NCBI GenBank assembly: GCA_910574255.1
Contig: CAJTAK010000019.1
Coordinates: forward strand, 26,370 to 90,369
Direction of reading: 5' to 3'
Source of the DNA: Clostridia bacterium
Lineage (GTDB): Bacteria > Bacillota > Clostridia > Lachnospirales > Lachnospiraceae
Length of the DNA: 64,000 bases
Position 1 is the stretch's first letter. Each line of letters starts with the position of its first letter. Made by a program: the position numbers and the translations under genes. Below, piece by piece: positions 52,409 through 60,954 of this stretch. The notes beneath the pieces were generated by a model. It did no database searches and was not told where the DNA came from. It saw only the letters and a program-made list of their open reading frames with translations.

Positions 52409-53422
52409 ATGTGGCAACTGACATTTTTAATATTTATACTATCATTCTGTATTTTTGCAGGAATTATGCTGTGTGAGCCAAGGACCCTGTGGAGCGGCAT
52501 TTCCTTTTTTCTGATGCTCATGTGGCTGGCGCTTTTTGTGCTTTTCTTTTTCTCGCAATACGCAGACTGGCTGGCAGGGCATAGGGCGGTTCTTACCCTG
52601 ATGGCTGCTTTGTTCATTTCGGCATCTCTTTTTATTCTGGTTTTTCCGGTGCTTCTTATGATCCTGTTTTTTGTGGAGGGACTTAAAATCATCCGCCATG
52701 AGGGAAAGAAACCGTCCAATCTTTTATCTCTGCTGTTTTCTATCCTGCTCTGTGCATACCTGTTTGTATGGCCGATGGTGGGGACCATGAAGAAAGATGC
52801 TTTCAGCACAAGGATCTATATGGCAGTCACGCTTTTCGTGCTGTATCTCTTGGCATTAATGGCCATGTATGCCCTTTCCGCCATTTTGAACCTGATTCAT
52901 CTGAAAAAGAAAAGGCGGTTGGATTATATTGTTGTCCTTGGATGCGGAATCAGAGGGAAGAAAGTAACACCTCTGCTTGCAGCCCGGATAGACAAGGGCA
53001 TACGGCTTTTGCGGTACAATCCCAATGCCCGGATGATCCTCTCCGGCGGACAGGGACCGGGAGAGGAGATACCGGAGAGTGAGGCCATGGCAGTCTATGC
53101 AGTCCAAAAAGGCGTGGACAAGGATAGAATGATAATCGAACGGGAATCCGTATCAACAGAGGAGAACCTTTTATTTTCAAAAAGACTCATGGAGAAAGAG
53201 AAGCCGAAAATAGCGATTGTCACTACGGCATACCATGTGTTCCGTGCTTTGATCCTTGCCAGAAAGCAGGGAATGAAATGTGTGGGCTTTGGAGCTAAGA
53301 CGAAATGGTATTTTACGCTAAATGCATGGATTCGTGAGTTTGTGGGGTATTTAAGCCTTACATGGAAAAGACATGCGATTGTCATGGCTGCGCTGGCGTG
53401 GTGTGTGCTGATGTTCACATAA
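52409..53422 (+). CDS. YdcF/ElyC (DUF218) family membrane protein
   Basis: A 337-residue protein from the ATG at 52409, with AAAGGAG 6 bases upstream. Five hydrophobic segments fill residues ~1-170. The DUF218 domain follows: DYIVVLGCGIRGKKVTPLLAARIDKGIRLL, MILSGGQGPGEEIPESEAMAVYAV, ERESVSTEENLLFSK and IAIVTTAYHVFRALILARK. In E. coli, ElyC and YdcF-type proteins affect envelope integrity; their reaction is not settled. It stands between a terminator and a broken chemoreceptor. Confidence 0.85.
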   Translation: MWQLTFLIFILSFCIFAGIMLCEPRTLWSGISFFLMLMWLALFVLFFFSQYADWLAGHRAVLTLMAALFISASLFILVFPVLLMILFFVEGLKIIRHEGKKPSNLLSLLFSILLCAYLFVWPMVGTMKKDAFSTRIYMAVTLFVLYLLALMAMYALSAILNLIHLKKKRRLDYIVVLGCGIRGKKVTPLLAARIDKGIRLLRYNPNARMILSGGQGPGEEIPESEAMAVYAVQKGVDKDRMIIERESVSTEENLLFSKRLMEKEKPKIAIVTTAYHVFRALILARKQGMKCVGFGAKTKWYFTLNAWIREFVGYLSLTWKRHAIVMAALAWCVLMFT

Positions 53423-53602
53423 AAAATGTCAGCTGCTTATCAGCATTTGCGGTCCTATTTCATAGAAACTAAAAATAGAATTGAATATTTTAAAACTTTG
53501 TGATAACCTATCATAGGAAAAAGCAGGATATGATGAATAGCCTGCCCTCAGCGGATTCACTTTTCCTGTTTAAAATATGATTAAACGAGAGGAAGATAAG
53601 AC

Positions 53603-55323
53603 ATGAAGTCGATCAAATCAAAAATTCAATTTAGTATGCTGTCAGTGGTATTGGTTGGATCAATATTGATCGGAGTAATCACAGCGATTTTAAACGCCAG
53701 GGGAATCGATGAGACGATGACCAAGACCCTGGGTCCTGCAACGCAGATGGCTGCGGATGCGGTAGAATGGCGGATGAATAACTATTGGACAGCTCTGCAG
53801 GAGGCGGCCGCCTCCGATATTTTCCGGGAGTCTGAGCCTACCGCTTCAGAATTAGTTCCTGTTCGTGATGATATAGCCAGCCGCAATGGCTTTCTCTATA
53901 CCGGCAAGATGGCTGCGGACGGTTCTTCCTCCACAGGCTACAATTATGCCGAAGAAGATTATTTTAAACAGTGTAAGGAGACTATGAAGCCTTATATATC
54001 TGATATTATGAATGATGGCGAGCAGATGATCTTTCTGTTGGAAGTTCCCATTATTACTGACGGTCGTTTTGACGGCATCGTTTATGGCGGCATCGACGCT
54101 GACTTTTTGTCAGATATTGTCGTGAATCTGGCCATGGGCAACGACGGGGTGGCTTATGTGCTGGATAATAAGGGCAATGTTATCGGACACCGGGAGAGGT
54201 CCGTGGTGGAGGAAGGATCGAATATGATTGAGGCGGCCAAGACGGATTCCAGCGTTGCGGACGTGGCAGCAGTAAATCCATTTCCGGTCCCATAGCAGCC
54301 TGCATTAAACGTTTGGAGGAGTTGGCGGACGGCGATTTGCAGACACCGACGCCTGTAGTGAAATCCAAAGACGAGACTGCTGAATTGACAAAAGCTCTGG
54401 ATGAAACGGTCAGCCGGTTGAATGACATGGTACAGGATATGTCCTATCATTTAAGCAAAATGGGCCAGGGAGATTTTCGTGAGGATATTACACGTACATA
54501 TTGGGGAGACTTTATAGCAATTGAAAAATCCATCAAGGCAATCCACAGTTCCCTGAAGGATACGCTTTTTCAGATCAGTCAGTCTGCCGGAATGGTGGCG
54601 GACAGTGCCGGGGAGGTATCAAATGGTGCTCAGTCCTTAAGCCAGGGAGCGACCCAGCAGGCAAGTGCCATCCAGGAGCTCTCCACTACGGTTGCCAGCA
54701 TTGCGGAAAATGCCCGTCAGACTGCGAAAGCGGCTGAGGAAGCGGGAGATTTTGTAAAGCAGGCAGGAGAGCAGCTTGGCATCAGTGTAGATTATGTAAA
54801 AGAACTGAATATGGCCATGGAGAAGATTTCCAGTTCATCCACGGAAATCAGCAAGATCATTGATGCCATTGAGAATATTGCTTTCCAGACGAATATTCTG
54901 GCTTTGAATGCTGCTGTGGAGGCGGCACGGGCAGGCAGTGCGGGCAAAGGCTTTGCGGTAGTGTCTGATGAAGTCCGCAACCTTGCTTCCAAATCCGATG
55001 AGGCAGCCAAGGCTACAAAAGAACTTATTGAAAGCTCTATTGCCGCAGTGATGGAAGGAGATCAGGTGGTGAACAAGGTGACAGATTCACTGGATAGGAG
55101 GAACTCGATTTCCCAAAATGTGACCACAAAAATGAATGCTGTCGTGGAAGCGGTAGAGAATCAGACAAATGCGATTTCTCAGGTTACAGAGGGGATTGAC
55201 CAGATTTCCGCCGTTGTCCAGAGCACCTCGGCCACTTCAGAGAAAAGTGCCACAACTTCACAGGAGCTGTCCGACCAGTCCATACTGATGAATAATCTGG
55301 TACGCAAATTCCGGCTGAAATAA
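53603..55323 (+). pseudogene. Methyl-accepting chemotaxis protein with internal deletion/frameshift
   Basis: The first 230 codons encode a TM segment (residues ~9-30) and the first part of a dCache sensor, and end in a stop at 54295. From about 54272 another frame, [21 protein letters not shown], continues into a HAMP domain and an intact signalling domain with [12 protein letters not shown]..., [19 protein letters not shown] and [12 protein letters not shown]. The second half of the sensor and TM2 are missing, roughly 80-110 residues. The join is out of frame, so no functional receptor is expected unless this is a sequencing error. The downstream part could yield a soluble signalling fragment if re-started at 54313. 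Confidence 0.85.
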
Positions 55324-55891
55324 TGGTTGACAAATAAAAAAGATAGGTATATTATAAATAAAATTGTATATTTGGTATATAAAATGTGTTGACAAGGAAG
55401 AGTACCGATTACAAGATCTTCAGAGAGCCATGGGGCGGTGTGACATGGCGGTTGGATTTTCGGGAAAATCCCCTTTGAGCAGTTTGACTGAAGAACAGCG
55501 AGGTTTGCGTAGGTCAAAACGGCAGACATCCGTTATCCTGTCGCTCATTAGCCCGTTGGCTGTTGAGACTGAGTGGCTGTTTTTACAGCAAGAAGAGTGG
55601 TACCGCAGAAGTTTATGGCTTTTGTCTCTTTGTGGAGACAGGAGCCTTTTTTATATCATAGGAAAGTCATCCGAACTTCCCTATGATATAAAAAGCCCTC
55701 CGGGCAGGATCGCACTGCGGCGGAAAGGTAAAATGTCGCCAGAGCGACCCGCCGCAGGCGGAGAATCCTGCTTTGCAGGATTCTTATTCATGCATGAATA
55801 TGCAAAAGAAAGTTTTGAGGTCATTTCTGCCGTTCCCTGACGGCAGTTGACATACATAAATAATTACTATTTTTAAGGAGGAAGAATCGTT
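55324..55891. other. Repeat-rich intergenic region
   Basis: No convincing gene. A long stem TTTTTATATCATAGG / CCTATGATATAAAAA (about 55648-55694) and a second stem GAATCCTGC/GCAGGATTC (55763-55783) with an adjacent GC-rich CCGCCGCAGGCGG palindrome dominate it. A 158-residue open frame (55364-55840) runs through both stems and is likely spurious. It resembles the extragenic repeats seen in related genomes, but I could not verify that. Confidence 0.5.
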
Positions 55892-56974
55892 ATGAAAAAA
55901 AATGTAAGATTCGTTGCTTTGGCTCTGTCAGCAGTCATGATGATGAGCCTTGTGGGCTGCGGCGGAAAAGAAGCCGAAGACAGCCAGACACAAGAGACAC
56001 CTGCAGCTGCTGATGAGAACAGCGAAGCAGAGGGCAGTGACGAGGGGGCTGCAGAAGCCACAGATGCAACCGTACTTCAGCTTGGAACTACCGTAAATGA
56101 GCAGGACAGCTTCCAGGTAGCGGCAGAAAAGTTTGCCGAGCTGGTAGCAGAGAGAACGAACGGTGCATACAAGATTGAGATTTATCCCAACGGTACTCTG
56201 GGCGGCGAGAGAGATATGCTGGAGAGTATGCAGATGGATACTCTGGATATGGCAATTGTCACCAGCGGTCCTTTCATTAATTTCTCGGATGCAATGGGCG
56301 TTCTGGATATGCCTTATCTGTTTGGAAGCAATGAGGAAGCTTATGCGGTACTGGATGGAGAGATTGGCCGTGAGCTTCTTGATACACTGGAGGATTCCGG
56401 ACTTAAGGGCCTTGCTTATGCAGAGCGTGGATTCCGTAACCTGACCAACAATGTAAAGCCGATTCAGTCTGCGGCAGATCTGAACGGACTGAAGCTTCGT
56501 GTTATGGAAAATGATGTGTACACTGCAAGCTTTAAGGCAATGGGTGTCAATGCGGATCCCATGGCATGGGCGGATGCACTGACCGCACTTCAGCAGGGTA
56601 CCGTAGACGGACAGGAGAACCCCATCAATGTTATTTATTCCTATAAGCTGTGGGAGTCTCAGAAGTATGCAACCCTGGATCGTCATTCCTACTCTACCGC
56701 TATTATTACCATGAGTGCAAATCTCTTTAATTCCCTGGATGCCGAGACCCAGCAGATTTTCCTGGATGCGGCACAGGAAGCGGCAGAGTTTGAGCGTGCA
56801 TGGGTGGCTGAGCAGGAAGCGGATCAGCTTCAGGCTATGAAAGACAATGGTATGGAAGTTATTGAAGATCCGGATCTGGATTCCTTTAAGGAAGCCGTAC
56901 AGCCTGTTTATGAGCAGTATTCCCAGTATGCAGATTATGTGTCAAGAATTCAGGAGGTTATCGCAGGGATGTAA
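55892..56974 (+). CDS. dctP: TRAP transporter substrate-binding lipoprotein
   Basis: A 360-residue lipoprotein. The signal peptide ends at C23 (SLVGC), then an acidic linker, then the DctP fold: QLGTTVNEQDSFQVAAEKFAELVAERTNGAYKIEIYPNGTLGGERDMLESMQ, and LNGLKLRVMENDVYTASFKAMGVNADPMAWADALTALQQGTVDGQENP with the conserved Arg that pairs with a carboxylate ligand. It captures an organic acid outside the membrane. DctQ and DctM follow. AAGGAGG precedes the ATG. The substrate is not determined. Confidence 0.92.
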   Translation: MKKNVRFVALALSAVMMMSLVGCGGKEAEDSQTQETPAAADENSEAEGSDEGAAEATDATVLQLGTTVNEQDSFQVAAEKFAELVAERTNGAYKIEIYPNGTLGGERDMLESMQMDTLDMAIVTSGPFINFSDAMGVLDMPYLFGSNEEAYAVLDGEIGRELLDTLEDSGLKGLAYAERGFRNLTNNVKPIQSAADLNGLKLRVMENDVYTASFKAMGVNADPMAWADALTALQQGTVDGQENPINVIYSYKLWESQKYATLDRHSYSTAIITMSANLFNSLDAETQQIFLDAAQEAAEFERAWVAEQEADQLQAMKDNGMEVIEDPDLDSFKEAVQPVYEQYSQYADYVSRIQEVIAGM

Positions 56975-57213
56975 GAAAAGCATCCGAAGCGGCGAACCGG
57001 ATTTGACAGATCGCAAATCATAAGTAATAAATCATGAGATTGCCTGGCCATGGATGAAACATGGTCCATGCTCAGGCAGTCGAAGTGAAAGTCGTATAGC
57101 TTACATGAAAGAACCTTATAAACCCGTTCTATGAGGTATTTCATGTGAGTTATATGAGTCCTTAAGGGACGATTGGATGCAAAAGAACGAACTGTAAAAG
57201 GGGGAGTTTGATT
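56975..57213 (+). other. Gap with hairpin between dctP and dctQ
   Basis: ACATGAAA (57103-57110) pairs with TTTCATGT (57139-57146), with an inner ACCTTAT/ATGAGGT pair. A 3'-stabilising or terminating structure here would raise DctP above the membrane subunits. No gene is seen. GGGGGAG at 57200-57206 is the dctQ ribosome binding site. Confidence 0.5.
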
Positions 57214-57711
57214 TTGGTTATTGTTCGAGGTATTCATAAATTGAGTGATATTTTGGATAAGATCGCAGAGGTTATGATTGTGGTGATGCTGGGTGCCATG
57301 GTAATTATTACCGGTGCACAGATTGTCTGCCGTATTTTTTTTACTGCTCTGGCATGGAGCCAGGAGGCTACCCGTTACCTGTTGATTTGGAGTACCCTGT
57401 TTGGGGCCGGCTGTGTGTATAAGAGCAGCGGTCATATTTCTATTTCCGTGCTCCAGGATGTTCTTCCGGGAAAGGCAAAAGATGTCCTGCAGATTGTGAT
57501 ACATGTGCTCTGTATGATCTTATTCGGCCTGATTGTGTTTTATGGGATTCAGTATTTTGGAAAGCAGGGGAACCAGCTTTCGGCGGCTATGCGTCTGCCT
57601 ATGAGGTATGTTTATATCTGCATTCCCATCGGCTCCGGCCTGATGTTCTTTCATGCACTGGATGCGGCTCTTGGCTGTGTCATGCATTTATTGGGAAAGG
57701 AGGAAGCGTAA
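57214..57711 (+). CDS. dctQ: TRAP transporter small permease
   Basis: A 165-residue protein with four hydrophobic segments (about 18-38, 47-65, 88-108, 128-146). RYLLIWSTLFGAGCVYKSSGHISISVL is the DctQ signature. I chose TTG at 57214, 7 bases after GGGGGAG; TTG at 57208 is too close. DctQ scaffolds the large permease DctM, which starts 2 bases after its stop. Confidence 0.88.
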   Translation: MVIVRGIHKLSDILDKIAEVMIVVMLGAMVIITGAQIVCRIFFTALAWSQEATRYLLIWSTLFGAGCVYKSSGHISISVLQDVLPGKAKDVLQIVIHVLCMILFGLIVFYGIQYFGKQGNQLSAAMRLPMRYVYICIPIGSGLMFFHALDAALGCVMHLLGKEEA

Positions 57712-57712
57712 A

Positions 57713-58972
57713 ATGGCGGCTTTACTTTTTATTGCATTTATTGTTTTGCTTATTTTAGGAGTTCCGGTGGCCTTTTCCATTGCACTTTCTTCTGTGGCAG
57801 TAATGACTAAGGGAGATGTGCCTCTCTTAATGATTGTGCAGCGTATGTTTACGGCTACGGATTCCTTTTCCCTGATTGCGGTTCCCTTTTTTATTTTTGC
57901 GGGGGATTTGATGGCAAAGGGAAAGGTTTCCAAGGTCCTGGTTGAATTTGCAGAGGCGTTGCTTGGCATGATTAAGGGCGGATTGTCCATTGTGTCCGTG
58001 CTTGCCGGAATGTTTTTTGCGGCCATCTCCGGCTCCGGTGCGGCGACAACGGCAGCTGTAGGTGCAACTTTGATTCCGGAGTTGAAAGTAAGGGGATACA
58101 ATGAGTCAAAGGCGGCGGCATTGATTGCTGCGGCAGGAACTATCGGCGTTGTAATTCCACCCTCAGTTCCCATGGTGCTCTATGCGGTCATTGCGGAGGA
58201 GAGCGTGAATACCCTCTTTAAAAACGGCTTTGTTCCCGGTGTTTTGATGGGGATCATTTTGATTGCCATTTCTCTTTTTGAAGCTGCAAAGTTTAATTAT
58301 CCCAAGGGAACTCCATTTTCCCTTAAGAATGTGGTGAAAACATTTCTCAAGGCTATCTGGGGTATTTTGATGCCGCTGATTATCCTGGGAGGTATCTTTT
58401 CCGGATACTTTACCCCCTCGGAGGCTGCGGATGTGGCGGTTATCTATGCAATCCTGGTATCCATTTTTGTTTATCGGGATATGGGGCCAAAGGAATTGTT
58501 TAACATCATGAAAGGCAGTGCCAAGACCTCTGCCGTTATTATGATTATTATTGCATGCAGCGGCCCCTTTGGATGGGTACTGGCGAACTGGAAGATCCCG
58601 GAGGCCATTGCAAATTCGGTTCTGAGCGTGTCCAGCAATCCGTATATTATTATGTTCCTGATTGCCATTATCATTCTGATTGCCGGCGTGTTTATGGAGA
58701 CATCCTCGGCCATCATTATCTTGACTCCGGTATTTTTGCCCTTGGTTAAGGCTATGAATATCAGTCTGGTGCATTTTGGTATTGTGTTTGTTGTGGGAAT
58801 TGCCATTGGCATGATCACGCCGCCGGTGGCCATCAACCTGTTTGTGGCTTCGGGCATTACGGGGCTGCCGATTGAAAAGATTGCCAAGTCGATCATTCCT
58901 TATCTGATTGGATTGATTTTGGTATTTTTCCTGATATTGTATGTTCCTATGCTGGTACCGGGGTTGATGTAA
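57713..58972 (+). CDS. dctM: TRAP transporter large permease
   Basis: A 419-residue protein with about 12 hydrophobic segments. AVPFFIFAGDLMAKG, AISGSGAATTAAVGATLIPEL, AAAGTIGVVIPPSVPMVLYAVIAEESV, FSGYFTPSEAADVAVIYAI and GMITPPVAINLFVASGI are DctM signatures. It uses a sodium or proton gradient to import the acid handed over by DctP. ATG at 57713 follows AAAGGAGG; the earlier ATG at 57653 lies inside dctQ. The next transcript is the thiamine operon. Confidence 0.92.
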   Translation: MAALLFIAFIVLLILGVPVAFSIALSSVAVMTKGDVPLLMIVQRMFTATDSFSLIAVPFFIFAGDLMAKGKVSKVLVEFAEALLGMIKGGLSIVSVLAGMFFAAISGSGAATTAAVGATLIPELKVRGYNESKAAALIAAAGTIGVVIPPSVPMVLYAVIAEESVNTLFKNGFVPGVLMGIILIAISLFEAAKFNYPKGTPFSLKNVVKTFLKAIWGILMPLIILGGIFSGYFTPSEAADVAVIYAILVSIFVYRDMGPKELFNIMKGSAKTSAVIMIIIACSGPFGWVLANWKIPEAIANSVLSVSSNPYIIMFLIAIIILIAGVFMETSSAIIILTPVFLPLVKAMNISLVHFGIVFVVGIAIGMITPPVAINLFVASGITGLPIEKIAKSIIPYLIGLILVFFLILYVPMLVPGLM

Positions 58973-59001
58973 GTCTTTATACTGGCATGATAATTTTAGC
59001 C

Positions 59002-59030
59002 TTGCCAAATTCAGCAAAAGGGTTTATAAT
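59002..59030 (+). promoter_or_regulatory. Promoter of the thiamine operon
   Basis: TTGCCA (59002-59007) and TATAAT (59025-59030) are 17 bases apart. Transcription should start near 59037, just before the TPP riboswitch. Confidence 0.75.
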
Positions 59031-59052
59031 GCTTTTTGTCAACAACATATAT

Positions 59053-59143
59053 GGAAATGGGGAGCTGGCTGGAAGCCGGCTGAGAGGGAACTGGATTGTT
59101 CCGACCCACAACCTGATTTGGATAATGCCAACGTAGGGATACA
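59053..59143 (+). ncRNA. TPP riboswitch (THI element)
   Basis: The conserved blocks GGGGAGC, GGCTGAGAGG, GACCC, ACCTGATTTGGATAATGCC and AACGTAGGGA occur in order, the THI-box pattern. Bound thiamine pyrophosphate should favour the terminator just downstream (59160-59183) and stop thiWMEDC expression. Confidence 0.95.
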
Positions 59144-59159
59144 TAGTTAATGATGTAAG

Positions 59160-59183
59160 GAGGTGCCTGCGGCACCTCTTTTT
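59160..59183 (+). terminator. Riboswitch expression-platform terminator
   Basis: GAGGTGCC (59160-59167) pairs with GGCACCTC (59171-59178) around a 3-base TGC loop, then five Ts (59179-59183). It lies 16 bases after the riboswitch core, as expected for a transcriptional switch. Confidence 0.85.
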
Positions 59184-59221
59184 ATATCACCAGGAAAGGA
59201 TGCCGTAACAAGGCTCCTTAA

Positions 59222-59252
59222 AAACAGGCAGTTTCCGAACTGCCTGTTTTTT
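59222..59252 (+). terminator. Second terminator in thiamine leader
   Basis: AAACAGGCAGTT (59222-59233) pairs with AACTGCCTGTTT (59238-59249), then TTT. It is downstream of the riboswitch terminator and upstream of the repeat array, so a transcript must pass it as well to reach thiW. It may be a second switch or backstop. Confidence 0.8.
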
Positions 59253-59297
59253 CCGGAATTTTGGCAGAACTCCAGTGCCGCTTATGCGGACAAGTAG

Positions 59298-59590
59298 TAT
59301 ACCTTTATGCACAAAAAACGTGTGCAGATCAGAGAAACACCCTGCGGGCAAGGTGAATTTGTCTGTAAGACAAAGAGAGGGTGCCCTGGGGCATATACCT
59401 TTATGCACAAAAAGCATGTGCAGATCAGAGAAACACCCTACGGGTATACCTTTATGCACAAAAAGCGTGTGCAGATCAGAGAAACACCCTGCGGGTATAC
59501 CTTTATGCACAAAAAGCGTGTGCAGATCAGAGAAACACCCTACGGGTATACCTTTATGCACAAAAAGCGTGTGCAGATCAGAGAAAGGAG
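59298..59590 (+). repeat. 51-bp hairpin repeat, five copies before thiW
   Basis: Units with TATACCTTTATGCAC start at 59298, 59394, 59445, 59496 and 59547. Each has TGCACA-7nt-TGTGCA, then GATCAGAGAAACACC. The last is cut after GAAA, where GGAG begins the thiW ribosome binding site. A 45-base insert between units 1 and 2 has its own hairpin (TTTGTC/GACAAA). The array is close to the one before deoB, differing in a few positions. Confidence 0.9.
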
Positions 59591-59600
59591 TGATTGTATC

Positions 59601-60110
59601 ATGAATCAAAACAACGCAACAAAGAAATTGGCAATGGCAGGTGTTCTGACAGCCCTGGCAGTTGCCGGAAGCCTGGTGAGTTTTCCGGTAGCAGGAAGCA
59701 AATGTGCCCCAATCCAGCATATGGTAAATGTACTGGCGGCCATTCTTCTTGGCCCCTGGTGGAGCCTGGGGATTGCCTTTTGTGCAAGCCTGCTCCGGAA
59801 TCTGATGGGGATCGGAAGCCTGATGGCATTTCCGGGAAGTATGGTGGGAGCTTTCTGCTGCGGCATGGTCTATGCAAGGTTTCAGAATGTCCCTTTCACC
59901 TGTCTGGCAGAAGCATCCGGAACGGGAATTTTGGGAGCTCTGGCAGCCTATCCGGTAGCAAAGCTTCTTATGGGGGCAGAACCGGCGGGATTGTTTGTCT
60001 ATGTAGTTCCGTTCCTGGTTTCTACGGCAGCCGGAAGTATTCTGGCTTACCTGCTGGTAACCATATTGGAAAAGGGCAAAGTCCTGTCGCAGGTACAGGG
60101 GGCAAGATAA
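59601..60110 (+). CDS. thiW: ECF-type thiazole/thiamine-precursor transporter S component
   Basis: A 169-residue membrane protein with five or six hydrophobic segments. ALAVAGSLVSFPVAGSKCAPIQHMVNVLAAILLGPWWSLGIAF and RNLMGIGSLMAFPGSMVGA match ThiW, which is nearly always TPP-regulated and placed with thiM/thiE. It should bring in a thiazole precursor with a shared ECF module, not seen here. The ATG at 59601 has GGAG 10 bases upstream, directly against the last 51-bp repeat. Confidence 0.92.
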   Translation: MNQNNATKKLAMAGVLTALAVAGSLVSFPVAGSKCAPIQHMVNVLAAILLGPWWSLGIAFCASLLRNLMGIGSLMAFPGSMVGAFCCGMVYARFQNVPFTCLAEASGTGILGALAAYPVAKLLMGAEPAGLFVYVVPFLVSTAAGSILAYLLVTILEKGKVLSQVQGAR

Positions 60111-60114
60111 CAGG

Positions 60115-60954
60115 ATGGATCAGTATAAAAAGAACGGTCCCAAGATTCACTGCCTGACCAATCCGGTTGTGATGCAGGATACGGCCAATCTGCTGTTGGC
60201 GGCAGGGGGAAGTGCCATTATGGCTCAGGACCCGGAGGAGGTGGAAGAGATCACCTCCTTTTGCCAGGCCACACTTCTGAATACTGGGGTTCCGGATGAG
60301 ACAAAGTTTAAAGCCTGTATCTTAGCGGGAAAACGTGCAAACGCACTGGGACACCCGGTGGTGCTGGATCCCGTAGGTGCAGGAGCCAGCAGATTTCGTC
60401 AGAAAGGGCTGGAACGGCTTCTTGCTCAAGTAAAGATCTCACTCATTCGATGCAACCAGGAAGAGGCCTGCACCTTGCTTCGCATGAAAAACAAGAACAG
60501 CAATTCCTTTGAAGAAACGGAAATGACTGGCGAAGAATTACCGGAAATGCTCACAAAAAGGACTGCGGGCGGAGTGGAAAGCCAGATTGCTCTTGAAGAT
60601 TCAAGGCTTCGGATGCTGGCCAGACAATTGAGTGAAGCTTATTCCTGTGCTGTTCTTATAAGTGGAAAGAAGGATGCGATTTCGGACGGAAAAGACACTC
60701 GCTTGATTGCCGGAGGATCGGAACGGATGAGTCGTCTTACAGGAGGGGGCTGTATGCTGTCAGCCCTGTGTGCTCTGTTTTGCGGTTATGGATATGAGCC
60801 CTATGCGGCGGCATGGAGGGCCGGAGAACTGTGGAAAGAGAGTGCCAGGAGGGCAGAAATGCACAGTTTGGGGACAGTTGGAATCGGAAGCTTCCACGCT
60901 TATTTGTTTGATGCGGTAGAAGAACTTTGCCATGACAGCAGCTTTACCCTTTAG
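60115..60954 (+). CDS. thiM: Hydroxyethylthiazole kinase
   Basis: A 279-residue kinase that phosphorylates hydroxyethylthiazole (THZ). IHCLTNPVVMQDTANLLLAAGGSAIMA at the N-terminus, PVVLDPVGAGASRFR near residue 78, NQEEA at the ATP loop, and RLTGGGCMLSALCALFC near residue 205 with the catalytic Cys/Asp region are ThiM signatures. It has a ~25-residue insert around residue 135 relative to typical ThiM. It follows thiW by 4 bases. Its stop lies in the first copy of the ~103-nt repeat, so the last codons (SSFTL) come from repeat sequence. Confidence 0.93.
   Translation: MDQYKKNGPKIHCLTNPVVMQDTANLLLAAGGSAIMAQDPEEVEEITSFCQATLLNTGVPDETKFKACILAGKRANALGHPVVLDPVGAGASRFRQKGLERLLAQVKISLIRCNQEEACTLLRMKNKNSNSFEETEMTGEELPEMLTKRTAGGVESQIALEDSRLRMLARQLSEAYSCAVLISGKKDAISDGKDTRLIAGGSERMSRLTGGGCMLSALCALFCGYGYEPYAAAWRAGELWKESARRAEMHSLGTVGIGSFHAYLFDAVEELCHDSSFTL

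Noticed and set aside
55364..55840. A 158-codon protein gene
   Set aside because: The frame runs through two hairpins and a GC-rich palindrome, has no ribosome binding site, and shows no protein-like pattern.
58163..59017. A 284-codon open frame opposite dctM
   Set aside because: Composition is dominated by N, H, Q and R, typical of antisense to hydrophobic codons; dctM has strong family motifs.
59307..59600. N-terminal extension of thiW through the repeats
   Set aside because: ThiW starts at MNQNNATKK with GGAG upstream; the repeat frame is most likely untranslated.
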